64,000 nt of DNA from Tetradesmus obliquus. Taxonomy: Eukaryota; Chlorophyta; Chlorophyceae; Sphaeropleales; Scenedesmaceae. Every line of letters begins with the position of its first letter. The stretch's first letter is position 1. The position numbers and the translations under genes were made by a program. The notes under the pieces are model-generated. The model was not told the DNA's origin and searched no databases. It saw only the letters and a program-made list of their open reading frames with translations. This document shows, one piece after another, positions 23,735 to 34,142 of this stretch. The stretch lies in NCBI GenBank assembly GCA_030272155.1, contig CP126199.1, positions 1,488,001-1,552,000 on the forward strand. Reading direction: 5' to 3'.

Positions 23735-26025
23735 GCAGCAGCAGACAGCAGCAGACGCACGTCAGATGCAAGAACACAACCACTGTGGGGCCGGGTTCAA
23801 CGGGCATGCCAGCTTCTGGCAACACACCGGTAGCATCGCATTGCATCAGGTTTGATGCGTGTCTATTTCTTACACTCACAGCCTCTGTGTCACTGCGCGC
23901 CGCACCTTGAAGATGAGGCCGTTGAGGCTCTTGCACTGCGCCTCCCAGCTCGATGCAACGACACTGTGACGCCGCAATGGCTGCATCTGATGATATTGCA
24001 TACACTTGCAGCACCCAGCCACACCTTTCTTACCCTCACAGCCTCTGTGTCACGGCGCACCGCACGTTGTTGATGAGGCCGTTGAGGCCCTTGCACAGAC
24101 CTCCCAGCTGCATCGAGCATCAAAGCAATGACACTATAGCGCTGCACTAAATGCATTTGATATATGTTGCCCACCTTGTTGATGAGGCCGTTGAGGCTCT
24201 TGCGCAGCGCCTCCCAGCTCAGCTTCTGCGCTGCCGCGCTGTTCTTGTCGTCAATGTCAGCCATCATGCGCGCCAGGCGGAAGGGAGGGATGTAGGCCCC
24301 GCCCGCACGGCCTGCAAGACGAGACACAAGACACGAAACGGCACAGCACAAACATGTTCACTTTGCCTCGCTGCATGCTGCAGTATGCCACCATGCGCGC
24401 CAGCGGAATAGCGGGATGTAGGCGCCCCCCTGCGCGGCCTGCAGCACGCAAGAAGCAGCAACAACATTAACAGTGAGTGCATGTATGCAGCCCCCGCACG
24501 GCCTGCAGCACGCAAGACGCAGCAACAACATTAACAGTGAGTGCATGTATGCAGCCCCCGCACAGCCTGCAGCATGCGAGACAGTGTGACACAGAACAGC
24601 ACATGTTGACGAGGAGCACCATACCACGCAGTGGTTGTGGCTGCAGGGTGTGCAGCAGCTGCGTGTCGGCCTTCTACAGGTTGGGTGGGCAGGGTGCTGG
24701 CGTGCAGCTCACCGTGCAGCAGCTGCTACCCCCTGCTGAGCCCATACAGAAAAACAATATGCGGAAACCCAAACTAGGAGGTACACTGCAGCAGCTGCTA
24801 CCCCCTGCTGAGCCCATACAGAAAAACAATATGCGGAAACCCAAACTAGGAGGTACTAAGCGGCTGTATCGTGGTCAACCTCCACCTCACACTAGCAGCA
24901 GCAGCAGCGCTCCAACCGCAAGCAGGACACATGTTGCTTAAGTCAATTACAGTGCGCTGCGCACCGCAACTGCACATCTTGCAGGTGCAGCTGACTTGAC
25001 CAGCAAGGTGCTGCAACTGTGTTAACACATCCAACAGGCCCCACCTGACAGTGCTGCCTTCTTCTTCAAGAAGTCAGACGCCTCTGCCTCCTCACCACCA
25101 CCAGCTGCTGCTGCTGCTGCTGCCTGCACTGCGTCTGCAGCTGCATCCCCACCACCAACACCAGCAGCAGCTCCGTTCTCCTCAGCAGCAGCAGCATCAC
25201 CGTGCCCGCCTCGTTCCCTGCCGCTGCCATTCCTGTCAGTTCCCCGGTCCCGCTCCTCTGCAGCGTCCCTGCCACCGCCCCTGCTGCTGCCGCCATACCT
25301 CTCCCGGCTGCGGCTGCGGCCGCCGCGGCGAGCTGATGATGTAAAGCCTCGCCCTTTCCGCACCTCTGCTGCTGCTGCATCACCTTCCTTTGTGCTGCCG
25401 CTGCCTCCGCCGCCGCCGCCGCGGCTGCTGCCACCACCCCCGCCCTCTTCGCGTGCATATGCATCATATCCCCATCGGTCGCCGCGGCGGCGGCTGCCAC
25501 CTGCGCCTGCGCCGCCCCTGCTGTCCCTTGGCGCTGCTTCCCGCTCCCGTCCCTCATCCCTCCGCCTGTCCCATCCCCCACTGCGGCCACGCTCGCGGTC
25601 CCGATCGCCAGCTGCTGCTGCTGCTGCCGCGTCTCGCCGCTGCTGCGGCCGCTCCCTGCTTCTGCTCCTGCTGCTGCTGCAGCGCCTGTCTTTGTCCCTG
25701 CCTCTGTCTCTGCTGCGGCTGCGGCTGCGAGCTGCTGCTGCTGTGGGCTTGTCGCTCACTCCTGCAGCGTCCTCGTCCTGCTGCTGTATGCGGTGGTCGT
25801 CATCATGATCTGATGTGCCATGGCCCTGGTGCCTGCAGGCAAGGCAGCACAGCAGCGGGGCAGCAAAACACTGATACACGAGAACAGCAGGGTGTGGCGG
25901 AGCGCAAGACCTGTCGAGGTTGCAGCGCCAGCGCTACATATGCATGCGCAGCCAGTCGTTGTTTGCAGGACATGGCATGCTTGGGCATACATGCAGTCAG
26001 ATCATGGGATACAGCAGCAGATAGT

Positions 26026-26061
<36 letters not shown>

Positions 26062-26494
26062 AGTCGTGTGCAGATGAATCACCTGTTTACAGCCACCATG
26101 TGCAAGGCACAGCAACGGCAGCACCTTCTCACAGACACAGCAGCACGCAGCAACACAGGCTCTGCCGGTCCCATGCCTGCTGTTACAGCTCCTCTTGCTG
26201 CTTACCTGTGCTCTGCGTCCCGAGAGTCAACCTTTCTGCGGCTCTTTGCTGGCTCGGGCTCTTCATCAGTGGAAGGAGAGCGCTTCCTGTGCAGGTGGCA
26301 GCAGACAGTGCAGGTTGGTTGCGTTCTGGAGTCTGCTATAGCGAAGTTTTATACTTTTATCAGCAGAAACGTGTACTATACATACTAATGAACGCGGGCA
26401 GCCATTGCACATGGCTAGTGCCAGAACGGCCCGACACATTGCAGAGCCCTTACCTGCGCCGGGGAGACCGTGATCTGTCGCCAGAAGACGGCAT
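15740..26494 (-). CDS. CWC22: CWC22, spliceosome factor and eIF4A3/EJC loader
   Basis: CWC22 is a spliceosomal protein that holds eIF4AIII and deposits it as the core of the exon junction complex. Fifteen exons join without a frame break into 903 residues, close to the human length: 26494-26454, 26286-26206, 25832-25045, 24311-24175, 23693-23613, 22788-22573, 22110-22027, 21468-21334, 20915-20805, 20312-20180, 19234-19047, 18474-18364, 17571-17374, 16578-16396 and 15964-15740. Residues 1-300 are Arg/Ser/Gly-rich. The MIF4G domain runs about 305-520 ([50 protein letters not shown]). An acidic linker follows at about 590-620, then the MA3 domain at about 635-830 ([46 protein letters not shown]), and a Ser-rich tail ending RRRRSRKRR. 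Nearly every intron carries degenerate copies of neighbouring exon edges. The copy retained here is in each case the one that completes the conserved domain. Confidence 0.96.
16025..16068 (-). repeat. Echo of CWC22 exon 15, 5' edge
   Basis: It copies the acceptor and the first ~25 bases of the last exon (cagATGCCGCG region at 15964) into the intron just upstream, with CGTCTCATGGC in place of CGCATCATGGC. Confidence 0.7.
16661..17045 (-). repeat. Four echoes of CWC22 exon 14, 5' edge; three form a 102-bp tandem array
   Basis: Each copy carries CTGCAG or a similar acceptor followed by GAGCTGAGCGAGTACATGG and ~35 further bases of exon 14. Units start at 16661, 16763 and 16865 with an exact 102-base period and appear identical. 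A fourth, diverged copy lies at about 16990-17045, where the acceptor has become CTGTAG. The functional exon begins at 16578. Translated, each starts [14 protein letters not shown]. Confidence 0.93.
17211..17298 (-). repeat. Echo of CWC22 exon 13, 3' edge
   Basis: About 80 bases of the exon's end plus its donor are repeated downstream, reading [19 protein letters not shown] then GTGGGT. Compared with the exon (17374 onward) there are only a few substitutions, and the frame and the donor are intact. Confidence 0.9.
17590..17912 (-). repeat. Three echoes of CWC22 exon 13, 5' edge
   Basis: Copies at about 17608-17685, 17745-17800 and 17865-17912 repeat the acceptor and the first 45-75 bases of exon 13 (GAGGACTGCTTTGCCAAGCA). 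Divergence rises with distance from the true exon at 17571. Confidence 0.9.
18148..18302 (-). repeat. Two echoes of CWC22 exon 12, 3' edge
   Basis: Copies at about 18255-18300 and 18155-18200 resemble the exon's last ~45 bases (CTGCGCCGCGAGTTCCAG) downstream of the true donor at 18364. The donor GT is degraded in both. Confidence 0.75.
18763..18960 (-). repeat. Two echoes of CWC22 exon 11, 3' edge
   Basis: Copies ending at about 18905 and 18770 reproduce CACAAGCTGATGAAGATCCA, the following LAPGQ-like codons and the donor GTGAGG of exon 11, whose real donor follows base 19047. They differ from the exon at only a few positions. Confidence 0.9.
19508..20160 (-). repeat. Multiple echoes of CWC22 exon 10, 3' edge
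   Basis: At least three clear copies (about 19510-19575, 19633-19705 and 19868-19940) of the KELLGEE...acidic run plus donor (GGCAGCG then GTGAGG) are present. Two weaker, mutually similar blocks lie at 19995-20160. Copies share flanks such as CTGCCTGGGGTGGTTGGGCC, showing that intron sequence was duplicated with the exon edge. Confidence 0.85.
20415..20595 (-). repeat. Two echoes of CWC22 exon 10, 5' edge
   Basis: Copies at about 20421-20470 and 20555-20595 repeat the acceptor and GCCATCCTCAACGTGTTCAA (diverged to GCCATCCTCAATGTGGTCAA in the outer copy). The functional exon starts at 20312. Confidence 0.9.
20992..21071 (-). repeat. Echo of CWC22 exon 9, 5' edge
   Basis: About 70 bases repeat the acceptor and [20 protein letters not shown], then stop matching at DQIT. 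The copy at 20915-20805 continues to [12 protein letters not shown] and a donor, so it is the real exon. Confidence 0.92.
21556..21614 (-). repeat. Echo of CWC22 exon 8, 5' edge
   Basis: It repeats the acceptor and [16 protein letters not shown] with two or three silent changes, upstream of the true exon start at 21468. Confidence 0.92.
22272..22432 (-). repeat. Two echoes of CWC22 exon 6, 3' edge
   Basis: Copies at about 22378-22430 and 22275-22312 repeat [10 protein letters not shown] plus donor (GTGCGCGTGG). They lie downstream of the true exon end at 22573. Confidence 0.9.
22438..22516. repeat. 39-bp tandem duplication in CWC22 intron 6
   Basis: Two identical units beginning acccaagacccctgtgacac lie between the echo copies. 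They show that very recent tandem duplication continues in this intron. Confidence 0.93.
22858..23342 (-). repeat. Four echoes of CWC22 exon 6, 5' edge
   Basis: Copies at about 22865-22915, 22990-23042, 23140-23218 and 23285-23342 carry the acceptor and the start [13 protein letters not shown], with one substitution (LTSP), one frameshift (extra C in the outermost) and rising divergence with distance from the real start at 22788. Confidence 0.92.
23890..24118 (-). repeat. Two echoes of CWC22 exon 4, 3' edge
   Basis: Copies at about 23895-23950 and 24058-24118 repeat AGCCTCAACGGCCTCAT and a following AAG/AACGTGCGG donor-like site. The true exon ends at 24175. Confidence 0.88.
24390..24592 (-). 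repeat. Three echoes of CWC22 exon 4, 5' edge
   Basis: Copies end near 24445, 24512 and 24578. They repeat the acceptor and GCCGTGCGGGGGCTGC-like exon start, with a ~65-base period between the outer two that includes intron flank. The real exon starts at 24311. Confidence 0.88.
24714..24858. repeat. 72-bp tandem duplication in CWC22 intron 3
   Basis: Two essentially identical 72-base units contain gctaccccctgctgagccc. There is no exon match, so this is a pure intron duplication. Confidence 0.92.
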
Positions 26495-27911
26495 CTAGTA
26501 CGTCTAAAAGCACTCCTGAATACCGCACGCTTCGGCTGATGCTCTGCTGGGTTCACAGACAGTACAGTAGCGTGCCTACATACAAAGGCAGCACCCAGTT
26601 CGATCTTCTTGGTGTAGTGATGTCAACAACGGTTCTCAGACCTTGCTGCAAAGCTGCTGTATCGGAATCACCTGGCTGCATACAGCTTGACAGAGTGCAG
26701 GCGGTGCACATGCTAAAGCCCCAGTTGTCATAACGCCATGCTGTACCAGCGCACCTGTTGCCCGGGCCTGGACTGTCACCCTAGCAGGTGCAGCTTAGCC
26801 GGCTGCTGCTGACAACCGGGCACTTGCCATCGCATGTGACTGCATCTCTTGGGCCAGCCGCAAACATCCGGACACATGGGCATGCTCGACATGATGTCTG
26901 TTCCCAGGGGCCCACTGGGCGCTAGGCACCCAGCAGGTTGCAGTAACATGCCAGCCGCAATTTTGCATAAGCACAAACTTGCAGCAGTGCAAGCAAGAGT
27001 CAAACAGTGTTCCCCGTTGGTAATGGCTGACGCGGCACGGTCATGTCAGGTAAGCAGGCCTGACAAGTTGAACGCGCTGATTGCTAGGAATGCATGGATG
27101 GAGAATCTTAATTGAAGCACACGTGACAGTGAACTGCCGTGTGGTGCGTGTGGGCCAGCTGCACATTCAAGCTGAGAAGCAACAACTTTAAACTGCTGGC
27201 GGCACCAGCTGCAGTGACATTTGCAAAAGCTGTCCATGGTTCGGTTCCCAAACCACCTGGTGAGCCCAGCTCGCTCAGGCACGGTGAAAGTCGAGATTTT
27301 GTAGTCTAAAGCATTTTGTTGACTTTGTGTGCGGCGCTGTGTAGCTGGAAGGTTGTTGGTGATGTGTCATGACATGACTGTTGTGTTGTAGCCAGTAAGG
27401 CACATCCTGTGGCGCGATTGAGGACAGCAAGCGTAGCGTGGTCGCCACAGTTTCACTTGCTCTTTGAAATGGGTGTAAACTCTTGGTCTAGTCTACTAGG
27501 TTAGGCGTACAGTTGTGACGGCATTGCTGGTTGACGTGGTTGCAAACGTGATAAAGGGCGTGCTACGTGCATGCAGACAGACGACGTCAGCAGGTTACAG
27601 GCTTCTGGTTCAAACACTGTGACCGATCAAGACCCCTTCGCCTCGTAGCTGACAAGACAACGAGCAGCAGCTTGGCTGTCAGCAGCACAGCTGTGGTGTT
27701 AGCAGCTTGCTGGCCATGGTGCAACACAGCAGTGTTCAGCTGCTGCCCAGCCTGACTCACGTGAGATTCTGATGAACAATTGCACTTGGCTGGCAGCTGC
27801 AAGTACAACACCATCCGGACAGCTGATGTGTGCCATTCCAACGTCCTGCATGCAGCACACGTCACGCACCACAGCTGGATGTGCTGATAACATGTTTTCT
27901 CTGCCTGTTGG
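26495..27911. other. Intergenic, divergent promoters expected
   Basis: CWC22 reads left and the hydrolase reads right. I see no gene here. The 5' exon of the hydrolase may lie in the last few hundred bases, but no ATG-bearing exon with a compatible donor stands out. Confidence 0.45.
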
Positions 27912-28610
27912 GTGAGATCACTGAAACGACCGCTCGTCTGCTGCTGTCAGGCGCTGCGTGCTGCTGCGCTAGCCTGCAACGCAGCGCTGTGGTGCTGCTC
28001 AAGAGCCTTCAGCAGCAGCACGCCACACCTGCAGCAGCAGCAGCAGCAGCAGGAAACTGCGGAGCCGCTCACAGGGCTGGCCTTTGACGAAGTGTTTGTA
28101 CAGCAAGGGGGCCCTTATGCTGGCAGCAGCAGCAGTAATGGCAGCGAAGATCAGGCAACACAGGTGCGTGCTCGCAGAGCTGTCAAAAGCAGATAGGGCA
28201 GCAGGGCAGAAGGTAACTGAAGTGGACTGCTGCAGCATGACAGTCAGGGATAGCAGCAGCATGAGTGCAGCGTGTGTTCTACTGCTGGTGGAATGCTGGG
28301 ATACAGTGCTCTTTGCTTGTCTGTGTTTGCAGCCCGCGCAGCAGCAGCGAGCAAGCACAGTGAGCACCCCTTGCAGCTGCATGTGCAGCATAGCACTGCC
28401 AGCTGAGCAGTGCTATGCTGCACATGATGGGGGTCGTTGTTAGGGTGTGCTACCTTGTGCATCAGGGCTGCATTTGTCACAAAGCAGCCTTGAAAAGCAA
28501 GTCAACGTTGTTGCTTTCTGGTTTGCGTGTACGTGCTGTGTTGCAGGAGCCCATCACTGCCGTCTTCCTTCATGGGCTGCTAGGCTCCAGCAGGAACTGG
28601 TGAGGGGCCA

Positions 28611-28641
<31 letters not shown>

Positions 28642-29489
28642 CACAGCAGCAACCAGCAGCATTACCAGCAGCAGCACCAGCAGCAGCACCAGCAGCAGGT
28701 TGAGCAACAGCAGGTTGGGCAGCAGCAGCAGCAGCACCACTAGCAGCAATAGCAGCAGAACTGGCAATGGCTGCCAGCAGCTGCTGTACTGGCAGAGCCC
28801 TGGCAAAGCAGCTCACCTGTAATGATGTATTGTGATGCGCTGTGTGTGCCCTCTGTGTTCAAGTTGCTTGGTGGCACAGCAAGCAACTGGCATGACCTGC
28901 ATGTGTGCGCTGTGGCGTGCCTGCTGCCGTGCAGGCGCTCGTTCAGCCGCAAGCTCGCACAGGATGCAGCAGCAAGGACCAACAGGTGATCCGCATGACA
29001 TTGTTGCAAATATCTGCGACCAAGCAGCGCTACTTTGGCAGTTTGCGGCATGCACAGATGAAGGTGGGTTGATTTTGGCATGCACCAAGGCACAGATGAC
29101 AGATGTCCCTGCCAGCCAGCAGTGGGTGCAGCTGAGCTGTTGTGTCGCGGCTGCACAGCACTTGCTAGGCCATCCTGCGCCATGCCTGCAGCGCGGCTCT
29201 GCTGGTGCCGCTTGGTGCGGATAAGTGTGCTCATGGTTTCTTTCTACCTACTGCGGCAAAATGAACGACGCCACTGTTGCTGCTTTGATGATGATCGCAT
29301 CCTTTCCCGCTGCCCACAGGGATGTGCGCATGCTTCTGGTTGACCTGCGCTGCCATGGCGACTCAGCCAGCCGCTACGGCCTGTGGTTCTTGCCTAAACC
29401 TCATTCTGTTCTGCCATGGCTTGTGCTGCTGGGTGCGCATGGCGTTTGCTGTCATGCACTGTGGCAGTTTGCAGCGCAGTGAACCACCT

Positions 29490-29538
<49 letters not shown>

Positions 29539-29728
29539 CTGCCGCCTGCTGCCCTCAGGGATGTGTGCATGCTGTTGGTCGACCTGCGCTGCCATGGCGA
29601 CTCAGCCAGCCGCTACGGCCTGCATTTATGCCTGCACACCATTCTGCTCTGCCGTGGCTGGTGCTGTTGGGCGCGTGCGGCGTTTGATGCCATGCATATA
29701 TGACAGATTGCAGTGAAGTGAACCACGT

Positions 29729-29770
<42 letters not shown>

Positions 29771-31499
29771 GTGCAATGTCTGCTGCCCGCAGAGATGTGC
29801 GCATGCTGCTGGTCGACCTGCGCTGCCACGGCGACTCAGCCAGCCGATACGGCCTGCACCCGCCCCACAGCATGGCTGCAGCAGCAAACGACGTTGCCCA
29901 GCTCATAAAGCAGCAGCTGGGTGGGCAAGCCCCACACCTGCTAGCTGGCCTCAGCTTAGGGGGTAAGGTGGCGCTGCAGCTGCTGAAGCAGATGGTAGAA
30001 GAAGAGGAGCAGCAGCAGCAGCAGGCGGCTGGGCAGTACCACCACCATGGTATGTATGAAGCTGCGCCGCCAATCTCTCCGCCGGAGGACTTCAAATTGA
30101 GCTGCAGCCTCCCAAACACCACCACCACCAGCAGCAGCAGCAGCAGCCAAGCATCCTCACTACCAACAGCAGCAGCAAATGCTACAGATGCAGTAGCATC
30201 CTCACAGCTGCCACAGCCGCCGTTCCGGGGCCTGCCGCAGCAGGTGTGGGTGCTGGACTCTCAGCCTGGCACTGTGCCACTAAATGTGGATGCTCCCACA
30301 AGTGTTGGCAAGATCATCCAGCTAATCCATCAGATCCCAACCCCGCTGCCAAATCGGCAGGCGCTTTACAAGTATCTAGAGCCAAAGGGCATCCCGCTGC
30401 CTGTTGCGCAGTGGCTGGGCACAAGTCTGGTGCCTGGTGGGCGCTGGGGCAGCAGCAGCAGCAGCAGCAGCAGCGGGAATGGCAACGGCAGCAGTGATCA
30501 GCAACTAGACTGGGTGTTTGACATCACAGGGGCGGCCGCACTGTACAACTCCTACAGGTGAGAGGAAACACAAAGCCAAGCAGGGAGGATGCTGCTAGAC
30601 AGGCAGAGACTCCTGCGTCCTAGACTCCTGCTACTACTTTTGATCCCAAAGGCCACCGACCCTGAACACAGGTGCACTACCCATTGTGCCACTTTTGCAG
30701 AAACAAACAAGTAACAAAACACATTTTGCTACAGAATACTTGTAGTGGGTTGATGATTCATTCTTTTTCCCCCTTTTTTGCACCTGCAGGCTCAGCAGCT
30801 ACTGGGATGTGCTCACGCAGCCGCCGCCCGGTGTCGTGGTGCACCTCATGCGCGGCGAGCTCTGGACTTTGCCTTGCGCTGGGTGCCGCACTTATTTTTC
30901 TATGTCACCGCACGCTGAGTGCTGACGGCACAGCACTTGCCCTCTCTGCCACTGCAGGCGCTTTCAGGGGTCTCCAAGCATCTCTTGGTCATGTGCTTCA
31001 TGCCGCTGTCATGCATGGTTTCCTGCTTCGCCGCACCTGCAGGCTCAGCAGCTACTGGGATGTGCTGTCGCAGCCGCCGCCTGGCGTTACAGCACGCTCA
31101 ATGCTTGCTTTTGTGGCGCATTGTTTGGTGTTTCCTTCCGCTTGCTCCTGCGTCTGCATTCATTCGTCCCCCTGCTTCCTTCTATTTTTCCTGTTTTTCT
31201 GCACCTGCAGGCTCAGCAGCTACTGGGATGTGCTGACGCAGCCGCCGCCAGGCGTTGTAGTGCACCTCGTGCGCGGGGAGCTCTCCGACCGCTGGACGCC
31301 GCACATGCTGCAGCAGCTGGCCGATGCAGAGGCAAAGTGGCAGGAAGCGTCCTCGGAAGCACCAGAAAATGTAGGGGAGCTGCAGCTGCATGTGCTGGAA
31401 AAGGCAGGGCATTGGCTGCAGGCTGATAACCCGGAGGGGCTTGCAGCGCTGATGTCGCCTTGGCTGAAGGATCTGCACCAGGCTCGGCTGCTGTGGTGA
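27912..31499 (+). CDS. Alpha/beta hydrolase, ABHD11-like plant/algal family (5' end unresolved)
   Basis: Serine hydrolase fold protein of unknown substrate. Exons: ?-28163, 28547-28599, 28935-28985, 29793-30557 and 31211-31499, with compatible phases. Family blocks: TAVFLHGLLGSSRNW (oxyanion-hole HG), MLLVDLRCHGDSASRYGL, the nucleophile elbow GLSLGG (Ser codon at 29953), QVWVLDSQPG, the LSSYWDVL segment, an acid candidate in GELSDRW, and the catalytic His in EKAGHWLQADNPEGL. The order and wording match the plant ABHD11-like hydrolases. Poly-Gln and poly-Ser insertions interrupt the lid region. The upstream frame (RPLVCCCQALRAAALACN) looks like an organelle presequence but starts only with GTG at 27912, so the true start is probably in an unseen exon. 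Two exon edges and the terminal exon tail have been tandemly duplicated. Confidence 0.87.
29312..29625 (+). repeat. Two echoes of hydrolase exon 4 (DLRCHGDSASRYGL edge)
   Basis: Copies start at 29320 and 29559; the functional exon starts at 29793. Spacings of 239 and 234 bases, with matching downstream flank and CTG runs before the second and third acceptors, show a tandem unit of ~237 bases. All three acceptors keep the same phase. Only the third reads on into the catalytic serine region. Confidence 0.93.
30780..31092 (+). repeat. Two echoes of hydrolase exon 5, 5' edge
   Basis: Acceptors at 30789 and 31042 are each followed by LSSYWDVL(T/S)QPPPGV, as at the true exon start 31211. The first copy runs ~80 bases into the exon (to RGEL), the second ~45. 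All share CACCTGCAG before the exon. Confidence 0.93.
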
Positions 31500-32080
31500 T
31501 GTGATCGAGATGACGAGCAGATCCTGCAATGCTGCAGCGGTGATGTGCAGGACGACGAGAGTGTTGCTGCTGCTGGTTAGCGCCGTCCATTGCAGACAGC
31601 AACTGCACATGCGGAGGGTGTGGTGTGTTGCAGCTGCATGTGCTGGAGAAGGCAGGGCATTGGCTGCAGGCTGATAACCCGGAGGGGCTTGCAGCGCTGA
31701 TGTCACCTTGGCTGAAGGATCTGCACCAGGCACGGCTGCTGTGGTGATCATGACGGTCATGCATTTGACGTGCAAAACTTGCAATGCTGCAATCATGTGT
31801 GTATGCAGCACGACAAGAGTGTCACTGCTACTGGACGGCGCTGTCCAAATTGGACAGCAGCTGCTCATGTGGTGTGGCGCTGATGTTGCAAAGGGCTGAA
31901 GGCCGACTGGTGCAGACAGACTGCATCGGGCTCGCCTGCTGTGGTGATGCGCTGATCTTGACATGGTTGCTGCGATCATGTCTGCGTGCAAGCGGGCAGA
32001 GTGTCTCTGCTGCAGCAAGCTTTGCCGGTCGTCTGCGGCCACTGCACATGTAGTGTGGCGCAGGCTGATGGTGTGTGATG
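31500..32080 (+). repeat. Echoes of the hydrolase terminal exon after its stop codon
   Basis: The segment LQLHVLEKAGHWLQADNPEG...ARLLW plus TGA recurs at 31629-31747, 248 bases after the original, almost unchanged. A much weaker third copy of the tail and its flank is visible at about 31885-32065. These lie in the expected 3'UTR or downstream, so translation would not reach them. Confidence 0.9.
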
Positions 32081-32151
32081 TATGTATCTGTATTGACAAG
32101 CGACGTGCCTGACTTACACATCTGAAGCTTCCACCAGGCGTTCAGCATGCC

Positions 32152-34091
32152 ATGGCCAGGAACCTGGAGTTTCAAATTTGGTGATGCCCTGCCCGGAACC
32201 TTCCTGTCCAAGGTTTGAGCTGCACTGCTGGTAGTGGCAGCATTATGTTCCTGAAGTACACGATCGCTGCACAACTTGCCAGATCATTATCGAACGTTTT
32301 TTGGCGATTGCAATTGCACAATCGCCTCACTGCCGATCGGGTTCGAATAATATCGCTTCTTGTCGCAGCAGGTCTACAGCAAGCACAGCAGCATGCCTCG
32401 CCTGGATCTGGTTCCCGGATGATACAAGCAGTGGCTTGAAGGATCTTGCAGCGGGCGACTTTGATGTCTTCTGCAGGCTGCAGCCGAGGCTGTACCGAGC
32501 CCTGCCCTATCAGAAACGGGCTGGAACGCCGCGCATGACCGTGACTGATGAATTAAACATGTCAGAGTTACTGAAAATCGCGGCCAAAGCTGCTAGCAGA
32601 GGCTTAGCACTGGTTCCACAGGCGGCCAGCAGCAGCAGCAGCAACAGCAGCAGCGGCAGCCTCTCAGCGTACAGGCAGGGGTTTCTGTGCATCGCTCGGT
32701 GCTGTGAGGCAGAAGGCGCCTTGATGCAAGTCTGCAACAAGCAAAACTACAGGCGTGCACAGGTGGAAGTTGCAGTGGCAGTACAATCAGCAGGTGAGTG
32801 CCAAGCACAAATGCAGCAGCATGAAGCCGTGATGGGCAGCATATGCATTGCTTGGATTTACACCGAGGCCAGTGGTGGCTCGACTTTGTTTAGCTGAGCA
32901 CAGCATCCAACGACTGCCATTCTTGGCTGCAATGTTGTACGCTGTGCCCAGTTTGTGAGCTGTGCTTGTAAAGTCTCTCCCGGGCCTACCAGGACAACAT
33001 GAACGCAAATGCAAGCCTTTTGACCAATAAATTTGACCAACCATTGACCGACATGCTGGGTAATCATGCTGTGCAGGGCTGCTGGCAGCCCTGCCTGCCG
33101 CCTGCATCTCAGCAGCATGCCTGTTGCAGCAGCAGCAGCAGCAGCAGCATCAGCAGCAGCAGCAGCAGCAGAAGCAAACAGATCCACAGCTTTCCAGCTC
33201 AGTGATGACGCTAGCAGCGGCACAGCTGACCCTGGTAGACATATCGGCATGGATGTGGCCAACAGGCAGGAGCAGCAGCAGCAGGAGCAGCAGCAGCCAC
33301 CAAAGCTGGCTCAGCAGCGGCACGCGGCTTTGCCACGCTGCTCTGCCTGCTGCCCGGCTGGCTGTGGCAGTGCTGGACAGCTCGGCAGCTCATGAGGACA
33401 TCCACTTGGCAATGAGGATCGCACTGCAGCTCTGCTTCGGACTAAGTGAGGATGCAAAAGCACGGCGTGATTCAGTGGGCAGCGTGCCGCGCAATGTTTT
33501 GCTGTCTCGAGTCAGTGAAATGCACAACCGGACTTCATCAATGCAGCAGCTGCTGCGGTCAGTAGAGCTGCTGCGGCTGCTAGCTGCCGCGCATGCTGTG
33601 CACATACAGCATCTGGCGGTCCTGCTGTGCAGCAGCAGCAGTGGCGGTGGGAGCAGCGGCGGCGGTCATCGTGCGACTGGTGACACCGCACAGCCACAGG
33701 CAGCAGCTGCAGCAGCCGCAGCAGCTGCAGCAGCCGCAGCAGCTGCAGCAGCAGCAGCCCAGACCAGTGGGCCTGCTGGCAGCATCGCAACAGCGCAGCT
33801 GCTGCAGGCAGCTGGCTTTCCGCAGTAGCAGTGTGTGTTGGCGTCCCCAGCTGCCTTGGGTGCTGTCATTGCTGAGCCAGCAAGCAGCACAGAGGCAGTG
33901 GTGAGGCAGATCAGTGTAGCGCTGCAGCAGGTATGGATCAGCATGCGAGACACACCATGGGCCGTGCAAGACAGTGATGGCAGCAGCAGCAGCAGCAGCA
34001 GCAGCAGTGGTGATTGCAGCAGAGCAGCCATGGGCTGCCCTGAGCCAACAAGCAGCAGCATGCTGGGATGCAGCAGCGGCTGCTCCTCTCC

Positions 34092-34142
<51 letters not shown>

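Noticed and set aside
25390-26388. 332-codon plus-strand frame opposite CWC22 exon 3
   Set aside because: It mirrors the Arg/Ser/Gly-rich N-terminus of CWC22, which joins in phase to the MIF4G exons.
32215-32330. Resemblance to a U4-type snRNA start (ctgcactgctggtagtggcagca)
   Set aside because: Only a short match; the conserved U4/U6 pairing region, Sm site and 3' stem are missing.
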